Positions 9,307 through 17,720 of a stretch of DNA of 64,000 nt are shown here, in pieces. The DNA lies in assembly GCA_964454645.1 (NCBI GenBank), contig CAYVTM010000006.1, positions 123,199 through 187,198 on the forward strand, in the 5' to 3' direction. The notes under the pieces were generated by a model. It was not told the origin of the DNA. It saw nothing but the letters and a program-made list of their open reading frames with translations, and ran no database searches. The stretch comes from CAYVTM01 sp964454645 (GTDB lineage Bacteria > Bacteroidota > Bacteroidia > Sphingobacteriales > Sphingobacteriaceae). Position numbers and translations under genes: made by a program. The first letter of the stretch is position 1, and every line of letters starts with the position of its first letter.

Positions 9307-10626
9307 ATGAAGGTATTAAAATTTGGGGGAACTTCAGTCGGTAGTCCGGAACGTATGCGTCGCCTGCTCGATATTGTTCCATTACAGGAAAGGAGCATCA
9401 TTGTTTTATCGGCCGTTGCCGGAACAACCAATCATTTGCTGGAAATCGCCAGGTGTTTGTATGCGAAAGAGCATGAAGCAGCCAATGAATTGACCGATCT
9501 GTTAGAGTCGAATTATTTCGATTTTATCAAGGAACTTTTTCAGGATAAGCATTATTTAAAGCAAAGCAGCATTTTAATCAGCGAACATTTTAATGCGATA
9601 CGCGCTTTTACGCAAGACCTTTTTACGGCTTATGAAGAGCGTATTATTTTATCCAAAGGGGAACTACTTTCGACGGCTTTGTTTACTTATTTTCTTCAAC
9701 AGCAAGGGCATTCCGCAGTGTTATTACCCGCATTGGATTTTATGCGAATCGATGCCGATCAGGAACCTGTGATCGATTATTTGCAAGAACATTTATCACC
9801 TTTATTAAATGAACAGCCCGGAGATGTTTTATTCATTACGCAAGGCTACATTTGTAGAAATGCCTTCGGTGAAATTGATAATTTAAAAAGAGGAGGAAGT
9901 GATTATTCGGCTTCGCTGATTGCGGCGGCGATAAGGGCAGAAGAAGTTCAGATATGGACGGATATCGATGGAATGCATAACAACGATCCGCGTGTGGTAG
10001 AAGGGACAAAACCGCTTCGTCAGCTTTCCTTCGATGAGGCAGCGGAGCTGGCTTATTTCGGTGCGAAAATTTTACATCCCCAAAGTGTATTCCCGGCTCA
10101 AAAATATAATATCCCCGTGCGTTTATTGAATACCTTGGAACCATTAGCTTCCGGAACTATTATCAATTCCGAAAAAAGCGATTCGGTTATCAAATCCATT
10201 GCCGCAAAAGACGGAATAGTGGCATTGAAAATTCAATCCTCGCGCATGTTGCTTGCCTATGGTTTTTTGCGTAAAATATTTGAAGTATTCGAACGCTATA
10301 AAACTCCGATTGATATGATTACTACTTCAGAGGTTGCCGTATCATTAACGATTGATGATATCAGCCATCTGGACGATATTATTGCAGAGCTGAAAGACTT
10401 CGGAAAGGTTTCGGTTGATAAAGATCAGAGCATTGTCTGCATTGTAGGGAATTTAGTATCGGAGGAATCGGGTTATGCCGCGAAAATTTTTGAAGCAATT
10501 AAGGATATTCCTATTCGAATGATTTCTTATGGCGGGAGTGCTCATAATGTTTCTATTCTGGTAAACTCCGATCGTAAGAACGATACGCTGAGAGCTTTAC
10601 ATAAACACTTATTTCATCAGGCATAA
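9307..10626 (+). CDS. lysC: Aspartate kinase
   Basis: This 439-residue monofunctional aspartokinase phosphorylates L-aspartate, the first step towards lysine, diaminopimelate, threonine and methionine. The N-terminus shows the KFGGTSVG signature. The kinase core has GEL (KGELLST), RGGSDYSA and TDIDGMHNNDPR, and the C-terminal part holds two ACT domains for feedback control (TSEVAVSLTI; VSILVNSD). ATG 9307 is chosen because the upstream TTG lies inside the promoter. lysA follows 30 bp downstream, so the pair probably serves peptidoglycan diaminopimelate and lysine supply. No homoserine dehydrogenase domain is fused. Confidence 0.95.
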   Translation: MKVLKFGGTSVGSPERMRRLLDIVPLQERSIIVLSAVAGTTNHLLEIARCLYAKEHEAANELTDLLESNYFDFIKELFQDKHYLKQSSILISEHFNAIRAFTQDLFTAYEERIILSKGELLSTALFTYFLQQQGHSAVLLPALDFMRIDADQEPVIDYLQEHLSPLLNEQPGDVLFITQGYICRNAFGEIDNLKRGGSDYSASLIAAAIRAEEVQIWTDIDGMHNNDPRVVEGTKPLRQLSFDEAAELAYFGAKILHPQSVFPAQKYNIPVRLLNTLEPLASGTIINSEKSDSVIKSIAAKDGIVALKIQSSRMLLAYGFLRKIFEVFERYKTPIDMITTSEVAVSLTIDDISHLDDIIAELKDFGKVSVDKDQSIVCIVGNLVSEESGYAAKIFEAIKDIPIRMISYGGSAHNVSILVNSDRKNDTLRALHKHLFHQA

Positions 10627-10656
10627 ATAATTATTCAAACGATTAGTATTAGCACC

Positions 10657-11808
10657 ATGTTCACCCGAACACATATAGAACAGTTCCGGCAAAAGCAAAC
10701 TCCTTTTTATTGTTATAATATGGGATTGTTAGATGATACGCTTGCAGCCTGTAAGAAAGTAGCCGACCGCTATAACTTTACCGTGCATTATGCCTTAAAA
10801 GCGAATTCGAATGGACCCATCTTGAAACGTATTGCAAATGCCGGTTTCGGAGCCGATTGTGTGAGTGGAAATGAAATAACCCGTGCCTTGGAAACAGGAT
10901 TTGAAAACGATAAAATTGTGTTCGCCGGCGTTGGGAAATCCGATAAGGAAATAAATACTGCTCTCGATGCCGGTATTGCCTGCTTCAATGTAGAGTCCCT
11001 GCAGGAGTTAAGTGTATTGAACGAACTGGCAAAAGCTAAGGATACAAAAGCCCGTATTGCCTTGCGCATCAATCCGAATGTCAATGCTCATACGCATCAT
11101 TATATTACTACAGGATTGGATGAAAATAAATTCGGGATCAATGCCTGGGAACTGGATGTTTTGATAGATATATTGAAAACATATGACGCTCTGCAATTAA
11201 TCGGATTACATTTTCATATTGGATCTCAGATTACGGATAAGAACGTTTTTAAAAGCCTGTGTCTTCGAGTGAATGAATTTAATCAATGGTTTACAGACAG
11301 AAACCTGCCGGTACCTGTATTGAATGTAGGTGGTGGATTGGGAGTAAATTATCACGCTCCTGATGAATATGCCATTGAGGATTTTGAAAGTTTTTTTTCC
11401 ATATTCAATACCTTCATCGAACTCAATCCCGGTCAGCAGGTACATTTCGAACTGGGAAGGGCTTTGGTAGGCCAATGTGCGAGCTTAATCAGCAGCGTAT
11501 TGTATATAAAGCATGGAATACAAACCAATTTTGCGATACTCGATGCCGGGATGACGGAGCTACTCCGCCCCGCATTATACCAGGCTTATCACAAGATCGA
11601 AAACCTGAGCAGGCAAAACGAAGGAAAGCTTTGGAAATACGATGTAGTAGGTCCCGTCTGTGAATCTTCCGACTGTTTCGGAAAAGCGGTGGAACTTCCG
11701 GAAACTTTTCGCGGTGATTTGATTGCCATACGTACCACAGGCGCTTATGGTGAAGTAATGCAATCGCACTATAACCTTCGTACTCAGGAGGAACCTTTGT
11801 ATTTATAA
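10657..11808 (+). CDS. lysA: Diaminopimelate decarboxylase
   Basis: This 383-residue fold-III PLP enzyme decarboxylates meso-diaminopimelate to L-lysine. The Schiff-base Lys is in HYALKANSN near residue 48. The barrel carries HFHIGSQ, the glycine loop VGGGLGVNY and ELGRALVG, and the C-terminal beta domain has the GPVCESSDCF motif that completes the dimer active site, which separates LysA from arginine or carboxynorspermidine decarboxylases. It lies 30 bp after lysC, giving a lysC-lysA operon. Confidence 0.94.
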   Translation: MFTRTHIEQFRQKQTPFYCYNMGLLDDTLAACKKVADRYNFTVHYALKANSNGPILKRIANAGFGADCVSGNEITRALETGFENDKIVFAGVGKSDKEINTALDAGIACFNVESLQELSVLNELAKAKDTKARIALRINPNVNAHTHHYITTGLDENKFGINAWELDVLIDILKTYDALQLIGLHFHIGSQITDKNVFKSLCLRVNEFNQWFTDRNLPVPVLNVGGGLGVNYHAPDEYAIEDFESFFSIFNTFIELNPGQQVHFELGRALVGQCASLISSVLYIKHGIQTNFAILDAGMTELLRPALYQAYHKIENLSRQNEGKLWKYDVVGPVCESSDCFGKAVELPETFRGDLIAIRTTGAYGEVMQSHYNLRTQEEPLYL

Positions 11809-11913
11809 TCTTTTCGATTTTATTCTTTATTTCTTGTTTTTCTGTTTCGCTGTCTAAGCAGAATTATTGAACAAAATTTTCTAAATTCGACGTGTCAATA
11901 CGCGAATGCTGTT

Positions 11914-13176
11914 ATGGAAAATACAACAATAAAATGCCCCAATTGTGCTACATCGATAGATGTTCAAAATATTCTATCCCTGCAAATGGAGGATGAACTG
12001 AAGAAAAAATACAGTTTGCAATTGGCGGAGGAAAAGCAGAAGTATGATAAGGAAATGGAAGCCCTGGCGAAAGAGAAGGCCGAATTTGAACGCAGGAAAC
12101 AAAAAGAGAACGAACTTTTTCAGGAGCGTCTGCAAGCCCGGCTGAAAGAAGAAAGTAAAACAATTGAGGATAAGCTGAATAAAAAAATACAGGAAGAACA
12201 ATCCGAACAATTTGCTGCCTTGCAAAAAGAGCTCAATGAAAAGTCGGAGCAACTGCGTGAACTGAATAAGACCCGTGCAGAGATTGAGCGCCTGAAGCGC
12301 GAAAAAGAAGAATTGAAGGAATCTATTGAAGCGGATTCGCAGCGAAAACTTAATACGATCTTAAATGAAGAGAAAGAAAAAATCCGTAAACAGGAAGAAG
12401 ACAAAAACGAACTAAGGTATAAAGAACTTCAAAAGCAATTCGAAGATCAGAAAAGACTTACCGAAGAGATGAAACGTAAGCAGGAACAAGGTTCTATGCA
12501 GTTGCAGGGAGAGGTAATGGAGCTGGCGATCGAAGAATGGTTGGCAAGCCAATTTCCTTTGGATACTATCGAAGAAATTAAAAAAGGAGCAAGGGGAGGA
12601 GATTGCATTCAGATTATTCATACTCGAACCCGTCAGAATTGCGGCTCTATCTATTACGAAAGCAAACGTACCAAAGAGTTTCAGGTGGGATGGATTGAAA
12701 AGTTTAAAGCCGATATTCGTGAACGGGGAGCAAACATAGGTGTACTGGTAACCGAAGCCATGCCATCGGATATGCAACGTATGGGGATGAAAGAGGGGGT
12801 GTGGATTTGTTCTTTCGAAGAGTTTAAGGGACTGTGTGCGGTACTGCGGGAGTCGCTGATACAGATTAGCAATGCATTGGAATCACAGGAAAATAAAGGG
12901 GATAAGATGCACATGCTTTACGATTACCTGACCGGACATACGTTTCGTTTGCAGGTTGAGGCCATCGTCGAAGGCTTTACACAAATGCGCATCGATTTGG
13001 AAGCGGAGAAACGCTCGATGCAAGGTATCTGGAAGAAACGCGAGAAACAGATCGAAAAAGTGATGGTGAATACCATTGATATGCATGCATCTATAAAAGG
13101 TATTGCGGGAAATGCGATTCAATCGGTACGCCAGCTCGAATTGCCCGATTCCAATGAGCATACTGAAGAAGCGTAA
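11914..13176 (+). CDS. DUF2130 domain protein with long coiled coil
   Basis: This 420-residue soluble protein begins with a half zinc-knuckle (CPNC at residues 9-12), continues as a charged coiled coil (about residues 30-190, Lys/Glu rich), then a conserved globular region (about 195-330) containing EWLASQFPLD, KGARGGDC, YYESKRTKEF and DIGVLVTEAMP-like strands typical of DUF2130. That core resembles a restriction-endonuclease-like fold (acidic and Lys residues in ESK), so a nucleic-acid role is plausible but unproven. A helical tail follows. The HipA-like kinase gene starts 40 bp downstream. Confidence 0.85.
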   Translation: MENTTIKCPNCATSIDVQNILSLQMEDELKKKYSLQLAEEKQKYDKEMEALAKEKAEFERRKQKENELFQERLQARLKEESKTIEDKLNKKIQEEQSEQFAALQKELNEKSEQLRELNKTRAEIERLKREKEELKESIEADSQRKLNTILNEEKEKIRKQEEDKNELRYKELQKQFEDQKRLTEEMKRKQEQGSMQLQGEVMELAIEEWLASQFPLDTIEEIKKGARGGDCIQIIHTRTRQNCGSIYYESKRTKEFQVGWIEKFKADIRERGANIGVLVTEAMPSDMQRMGMKEGVWICSFEEFKGLCAVLRESLIQISNALESQENKGDKMHMLYDYLTGHTFRLQVEAIVEGFTQMRIDLEAEKRSMQGIWKKREKQIEKVMVNTIDMHASIKGIAGNAIQSVRQLELPDSNEHTEEA

Positions 13177-13216
13177 AAAACATATACAGTTTATTGCTGT
13201 TATTTTTAAGAATGAA

Positions 13217-13987
13217 ATGATTAGAACAGTTAATGTAACCCGGTATATTACTCCGCTCCGGGAAGGAGGGTCTTTACCGGCTATCGCAGAAGCTGATGAT
13301 GGCTTTTTATATGTATTGAAATTCAGGGGTGCCGGACAAGGACCGAAAGTGCTTATTGCCGAACTAATCGGCTCCGAACTGGCAAGGGCATTGGGCTTAA
13401 GAGTTCCCGAACTTGTCTTTGCTAATCTCGATGAAGCCTTCGGTCGTTCAGAGCCTGATGAGGAAATTCAGGATTTGCTGAAGTTTAGCGTAGGGCTTAA
13501 CTTAGCCTTGCATTATCTTTCGGGAGCCATCACTTTCGATGCTTCCGTTAATAGGGCGGATGCACACCTTGCCTCTCAAATTGTTTGGCTGGATGCATAC
13601 CTGATGAATATGGATCGTACCTGTAAAAATACCAATATGCTCTTTTGGAATAAACAACTTTGGCTGATTGATCATGGTGCATCTTTATATTTTCATCATT
13701 CATCCGATCATGGAAATGAACAAGCCATAAAAGCTTTTCCGATGATAAAAGACCATGCCTTACTAAAACAGGCAAGTGAGTTGGATACCATAAATATTCT
13801 GTTTAAAGAAATATTGAATGAAGAACTTATCCGATCCATCGTTAATTATGTTCCCGATGAATGGTTAGAAGAACAGGAAGATAAAGCCGGACAGCGTCAG
13901 ATGTATGTAGATTTTTTAATAAAACGTTTAGCATATTCCGATAATTTTGTAAAAGAAGCCAAACATGCCAGAGAAAAACTTATTTGA
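13217..13987 (+). CDS. HipA-family (HipA_2) kinase-like protein
   Basis: The 256-residue protein resembles the C-terminal lobe and partial N-lobe of HipA Ser/Thr kinases: LYVLKFRGAGQG as nucleotide-binding strand with Lys, DAYLMNMDRTCKNTN as catalytic loop (Asp, Asn, Asp-Arg) and WLIDHGASLYF as the metal-binding segment. ATG 13217 is chosen; the longer frame from 13103 overlaps the DUF2130 end and lacks family similarity. The gene overlaps the DUF3037 gene by 23 bp. This HipA_2-DUF3037 pair is a recurrent neighbourhood in bacteria. Its substrate is unknown, and there is no HipB-like antitoxin here. Confidence 0.85.
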   Translation: MIRTVNVTRYITPLREGGSLPAIAEADDGFLYVLKFRGAGQGPKVLIAELIGSELARALGLRVPELVFANLDEAFGRSEPDEEIQDLLKFSVGLNLALHYLSGAITFDASVNRADAHLASQIVWLDAYLMNMDRTCKNTNMLFWNKQLWLIDHGASLYFHHSSDHGNEQAIKAFPMIKDHALLKQASELDTINILFKEILNEELIRSIVNYVPDEWLEEQEDKAGQRQMYVDFLIKRLAYSDNFVKEAKHAREKLI

Positions 13988-14357
13988 GTATGCCGTTATC
14001 AGGCTTGTCCCACAGGTAGAACGTGAAGAGTTTTTAAATGTGGGGGTGATTTTATATTGTGCTAAAGAGAAATTCCTGGAAGCGAAAATTGCTTTGGATG
14101 AAGATCGGCTGAATGCTTTTGCTCCGGGTATAGATTGTGAAGAAATAAAAAAACATTTGCAGTCGTTTATCACCATTAGTATAGGTGGGACTGAAGGGGG
14201 AGCTATCGGGATGTTAGATATGCCTTCCCGCTTTCGTTGGTTGACGGCTACACGAAGTACGGTTGTGCAATGTTCCAAAGTTCATCCCGGACTTACATCC
14301 GATGCTAAAGAAACACTCGATAAATTAGTAAAGCAATTAGTCTTGAAAGATGCGTGA
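13965..14357 (+). CDS. DUF3037 domain protein
   Basis: This 130-residue protein shows the DUF3037 pattern: YAVIRLVPQVEREEFLNVGVIL at the start, a middle acidic helix, and the SRFRWLTATRSTVVQ motif towards the end, with a C-terminal helical tail. It is encoded in overlap with the HipA-like kinase upstream (23 bp) and the membrane-protein gene downstream (8 bp), so translation is probably coupled. The family has no confirmed function. Constant pairing with HipA_2 kinases suggests a partner, regulator or substrate of that kinase, which is inference from context. Confidence 0.85.
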   Translation: MPEKNLFEYAVIRLVPQVEREEFLNVGVILYCAKEKFLEAKIALDEDRLNAFAPGIDCEEIKKHLQSFITISIGGTEGGAIGMLDMPSRFRWLTATRSTVVQCSKVHPGLTSDAKETLDKLVKQLVLKDA

Positions 14358-14874
14358 AGTTTATAAACAAGTTGTGAATTTCGATATGGTGGTGTATGCC
14401 ATCAAATGTATTGTAGGCTTCATCATCGGATATTCGCTGTATATCCAGTTCCCTCAATACGAAATGTATTGGGCATTACTTTCCATTTTACTGGTTATTT
14501 CGCCCGATGGAAGCGATTCGAAACGATTGGCGATAGAACGTACCAAGGCAAACTTTATCGGTTCTTTGGTCGGCTTACTTTGTTATCTTCTGGACGAACC
14601 TGTATTAACAACTATCTTAATCGGTATTATTATCACGATTGTTGTTTGTGCACTGCTTAAGCTGATGAGTGTAACACGTACGGCTATTGTCAGTTTGATA
14701 ATTGTGTTCCTGTACGAGCAAGATAAAGTATCGGTATTGGGTGCGGTTGAAAGATTTGTTTGTGTTGCCGTTGGGTGTTTGATTGGATTAATGGTGACAC
14801 TTTTGGTATCTTCGATTCTTGGATATATTAAGAAAAAATCTGAAGCGATTATTGATGATTATAACGAGTCATAA
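14350..14874 (+). CDS. Small FUSC-like membrane protein
   Basis: The 174-residue product has about five hydrophobic segments and lines up with one membrane half of the FUSC (fusaric acid resistance/aromatic acid exporter) family: a first helix pair, a cytosolic RLAIERTKANFIG stretch of the sort that follows helix 2, then three more helices and a charged tail. The usual FUSC protein is at least twice this length with a soluble domain, so this is a short form that probably oligomerises. It overlaps the DUF3037 end by 8 bp and precedes the MgtC gene by 3 bp. Confidence 0.72.
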   Translation: MREVYKQVVNFDMVVYAIKCIVGFIIGYSLYIQFPQYEMYWALLSILLVISPDGSDSKRLAIERTKANFIGSLVGLLCYLLDEPVLTTILIGIIITIVVCALLKLMSVTRTAIVSLIIVFLYEQDKVSVLGAVERFVCVAVGCLIGLMVTLLVSSILGYIKKKSEAIIDDYNES

Positions 14875-14877
14875 ATT

Positions 14878-16170
14878 ATGGATACGGTACTGATAGATAC
14901 TCCCGATTTTCAGCTTACTCAATTTGATTTTATCATTCGCTTTGTAATTGCATTAGGCGTTGGTTTCCTGATTGGTTTGGAAAGAGAACATGCTGCGATG
15001 AAGCAAAAAGAAGAAGTATTTGCCGGGATACGCAGTTTTATGTTCGTTGTAACCCTGGGTTTCATGGCTGCACTCTTACACTTTCTTTTTTCTCCCTTTG
15101 TATTCCTCGGAATTTTAATAGCCGTAATAACTTTGATTGTTATTTCATATTGGATTACTGCCAGTAAGGGTGATATTGGTGGAACTACAGAGTTCTCCGC
15201 TATTATTGCTTTCGTGTTGGGAATACTTTTATTTATGGGCCTCATTGAAATTAGTCTGATGATTACCGTAGTAATCGTATTCTTACTTTCATCAAAATTA
15301 AAAATACAGACGGCTATCGGAAAAATTACTGCTGAAGAACTGTATGACTTTATTCGTTTTGTGACGGTTATATTACTGCTGTATCCTTTTTTACCGGATG
15401 GGAATTTCGGTCCCTACAATGTAATTAATCTGAAAGAAATTGCCTGGATAATTATACTTACATCAGGATTAGGACTCGTAGGCTATGCGATGATGAAGTT
15501 CCTGGGGCCGGGCCGGGGAATTTTACTGACCGGAGTTATCGGAGGCTTTGTATCGAGTACCGTTGTTACCTGGGTATTTGCCAAAAAAAGTAAAACAGAA
15601 GAGGCCCTGTCATTGAATTGTGCTATTGCTATTCTTGCCGCATCTTCAATCATGATGATCCGGATATGGGTTTGGATCTTTCTTTTTAATCAGGAATTAT
15701 TGCCCGTACTTACAGCTCCCCTTGGATTAATGTTTCTTTCTGCAATAGGCATTACACTATTCTTCTATTTTAAACAGAAAAAAAGTACAAAAGTTGATAC
15801 TGAGATGAAACAAGGTAAGCCCTTGAATCTACAAGGAGCTTTTGTGTTCGGGTTTATTTATCTGATGATTACCCTGGTAGTAACCTATGCTGCCGATCGT
15901 TTTGGTAACGAAGGTATTTATATTTCGAGTGCGATCGCCGGCTTTTCGGATATCGACGCCATAACCATTTCGGTTTCTAAATTAGCTGGAAATACGCTTG
16001 CTTTACATAGTGCTGTTAATGCCATTCTTATTGCCGCTATCAGTAATACATTTGTTAAAACAGGTATAGCAGTTTGGGCAGGCAGTAAAAAATTACGGAG
16101 TTATTTATACTTAGGCTATGGTGTTATTTTCCTGTCGGCTATAGTCGCTATTCTGATTGCCAATAATTAA
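14878..16170 (+). CDS. MgtC/SapB and DUF4010 membrane protein
   Basis: The 430-residue protein combines an N-terminal MgtC-like domain (FVIALGVGFLIGLEREH, then FAGIRSFMFVVTLGF) with a C-terminal DUF4010 domain (helices, GGFVSSTVVTW, ISSAIAGFSDIDAI and a long terminal helix), about twelve membrane segments in all. MgtC domains are linked to adaptation to low magnesium and acidic conditions, and DUF4010 fusions are often annotated as transporters, though transport has not been shown. It is the last gene of a tight plus-strand run from 11914. The downstream structured region converges on it from the other strand. Confidence 0.88.
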   Translation: MDTVLIDTPDFQLTQFDFIIRFVIALGVGFLIGLEREHAAMKQKEEVFAGIRSFMFVVTLGFMAALLHFLFSPFVFLGILIAVITLIVISYWITASKGDIGGTTEFSAIIAFVLGILLFMGLIEISLMITVVIVFLLSSKLKIQTAIGKITAEELYDFIRFVTVILLLYPFLPDGNFGPYNVINLKEIAWIIILTSGLGLVGYAMMKFLGPGRGILLTGVIGGFVSSTVVTWVFAKKSKTEEALSLNCAIAILAASSIMMIRIWVWIFLFNQELLPVLTAPLGLMFLSAIGITLFFYFKQKKSTKVDTEMKQGKPLNLQGAFVFGFIYLMITLVVTYAADRFGNEGIYISSAIAGFSDIDAITISVSKLAGNTLALHSAVNAILIAAISNTFVKTGIAVWAGSKKLRSYLYLGYGVIFLSAIVAILIANN

Positions 16171-16189
16171 TTATTTCAAAATATTTTGA

Positions 16190-16445
16190 TCGAAATACTG
16201 AGCTGCGGCATCCCTGCGGGCTGCGTTGTCATCGTTATTTATATGCTTTGATGTATTCCTTTCAAGCTCTCACACAAGACCTGGCCTGTTGTAAGGCTGA
16301 ACATCGGAACGATGAATTATCTCAGCGTTGCTCATTATTTTTCCAAACAAGGAACCGGCAAAATCCGCTTGGTTTGTAACGATGACACACCTGAGATGTG
16401 AATTCGCGCAGATATCCTCAGCCTGATGGGCTGACACAGCCGTTC
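16190..16445 (-). ncRNA. Candidate structured RNA of unknown class in a 387-bp gap
   Basis: The gap 16171-16557 has no intact gene but contains dense complementarity. An outer stem pairs 16219-16226 with 16434-16441 and 16228-16237 with 16377-16386 (ten perfect pairs). Inside lie three hairpins: 16269-16295, 16296-16326 and 16344-16376. Outside are hairpins at 16386-16400 and 16418-16434. Several stems need G-U pairs when read on the minus strand (which would be A-C clashes on plus), so the minus strand is the likelier transcript. It is not recognisable as tmRNA, RNase P, SRP or tRNA. The same strand also reads as an ORF with one internal TGA ending at 16171, so a decayed gene is the alternative. 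Confidence 0.5.
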
Positions 16446-16557
16446 TAAAAAGGGCTTTTGGTATGAATAAAGGGCATTTGACTCTTTTTATTTTCGAATA
16501 AATAAATTTATCCCAATATTATTGAGTATTATTGTAATAATTCTATTATAATTACGA

Positions 16558-17631
16558 ATGAACCAAGTTACATTTAACACCTCAAATCCTGTCTTCTTTG
16601 TTGCATTAAGACAGAAAACAGATGCTTATTTCAAAGCAAATAAAATTAAAACTACCGGCAACTGGCGCTTATATTGGAAGGCTATTATTTTAATAGCTAC
16701 ATTTTTGTCCCTTTATATTACACTTGTATTTTTTACTCCTTCGAACATTTTTTTAAGTCTCTTATTTTGTGCTTTATTGGGAGCAAATTTTGCAGCTATC
16801 GGATTTAATATGATGCACGATGGCGCACATGGAAGCTACTCAAAAAATAAAGCATTGAATGAGTGTATGGCATTTTCCTTAAATGTGATGGGAGGAAATG
16901 CTTATCTTTGGAAGCAAAAACATAATGAGAATCACCATTCTTTTACGAATGTAGAAGGTATGGATGATGATATCGACATCAAACCTTTTATTCGTTTACA
17001 TCCCGACCAAAAGAAGTTATGGATGCATCGCTTTCAGCATTTTTATAGTTTCTTCCTGTACGGATTAACCCTTTTCTTTTGGGTGTTTTACCGCGATTTT
17101 AAAAAATATTTCAGTGGCAAAGTAGCTGCAAATACAAAACTACGTAAAATGCAGCTAGACGATCATTTTGTTTTTTGGATTTCGAAAGTTGTTCATATCG
17201 GATTGTTTATTGTACTGCCGATATTTACTGTTGGTGTATTAGAAACCATAATTGGTTATACAGTGATGTCTTTTGTTACAGGCGTTATTTTATCAGTCGT
17301 TTTTCAATTGGCACATATTGTAGAGGAAACTGAATTTGTTGCACCGAAAACTTCTAAAGTTGAAATTGAAAACGAATGGGCGATTCATCAGGTAAATACC
17401 ACTGCTAATTTTGCTACAAAAAGTAAATTGGTTAACTGGTTATTAGGCGGACTTAACTTTCAGGTGGAACATCATTTGTTCCCGCGTATTAGTCATGTGC
17501 ATTATCCTGCACTGAATAAAATTGTGATGGATACGTGTAAAGAGTTCAATGTATATTATAAAGAATTTCCTACAGTAATGTCTGCTATCCGTTCTCATGT
17601 TAAATATCTGAAACAAACGGGTATTGCATAA
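16558..17631 (+). CDS. Membrane fatty-acid (acyl-lipid/acyl-CoA) desaturase
   Basis: The 357-residue integral membrane di-iron desaturase has the three histidine boxes HDGAH, HNENHH and QVEHH, plus four or more membrane helices arranged as two hairpins. The third box starting with Gln rather than His (QxxHH) is the feature of front-end type desaturases, which insert double bonds between an existing one and the carboxyl end, and of related bacterial linoleoyl-CoA-like enzymes. No cytochrome b5 domain is fused. It likely adjusts membrane fluidity; regiospecificity is unknown. It stands alone between the RNA-like gap and a bidirectional terminator. Confidence 0.92.
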   Translation: MNQVTFNTSNPVFFVALRQKTDAYFKANKIKTTGNWRLYWKAIILIATFLSLYITLVFFTPSNIFLSLLFCALLGANFAAIGFNMMHDGAHGSYSKNKALNECMAFSLNVMGGNAYLWKQKHNENHHSFTNVEGMDDDIDIKPFIRLHPDQKKLWMHRFQHFYSFFLYGLTLFFWVFYRDFKKYFSGKVAANTKLRKMQLDDHFVFWISKVVHIGLFIVLPIFTVGVLETIIGYTVMSFVTGVILSVVFQLAHIVEETEFVAPKTSKVEIENEWAIHQVNTTANFATKSKLVNWLLGGLNFQVEHHLFPRISHVHYPALNKIVMDTCKEFNVYYKEFPTVMSAIRSHVKYLKQTGIA

Positions 17632-17645
17632 GCAATAGAAAGCAT

Positions 17646-17688
17646 AATACAAAGGGCATGAAACTTAAACATTCATGCCCTTTGTATT
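17646..17688. terminator. Bidirectional terminator between convergent genes
   Basis: A perfect 17-bp stem (17646-17662 with 17672-17688) with a 9-base loop carries an A-rich left arm and a T-rich right arm, so it serves both the desaturase gene (plus) and the transglutaminase-like gene (minus). Confidence 0.9.
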
Positions 17689-17720
17689 TAATGTTTCTCT
17701 TGGTTCTAATTATTGATAAA

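Noticed and set aside
12412..12777. 121-residue minus-strand open frame inside the DUF2130 gene
   Set aside because: It is the complement of a conserved coding region with no start context or family match.
13103..13216. Longer N-terminus of the HipA-like kinase
   Set aside because: It overlaps the DUF2130 3' end by 74 bp and is Lys/Arg-rich junk in translation, whereas ATG 13217 starts at the conserved domain.
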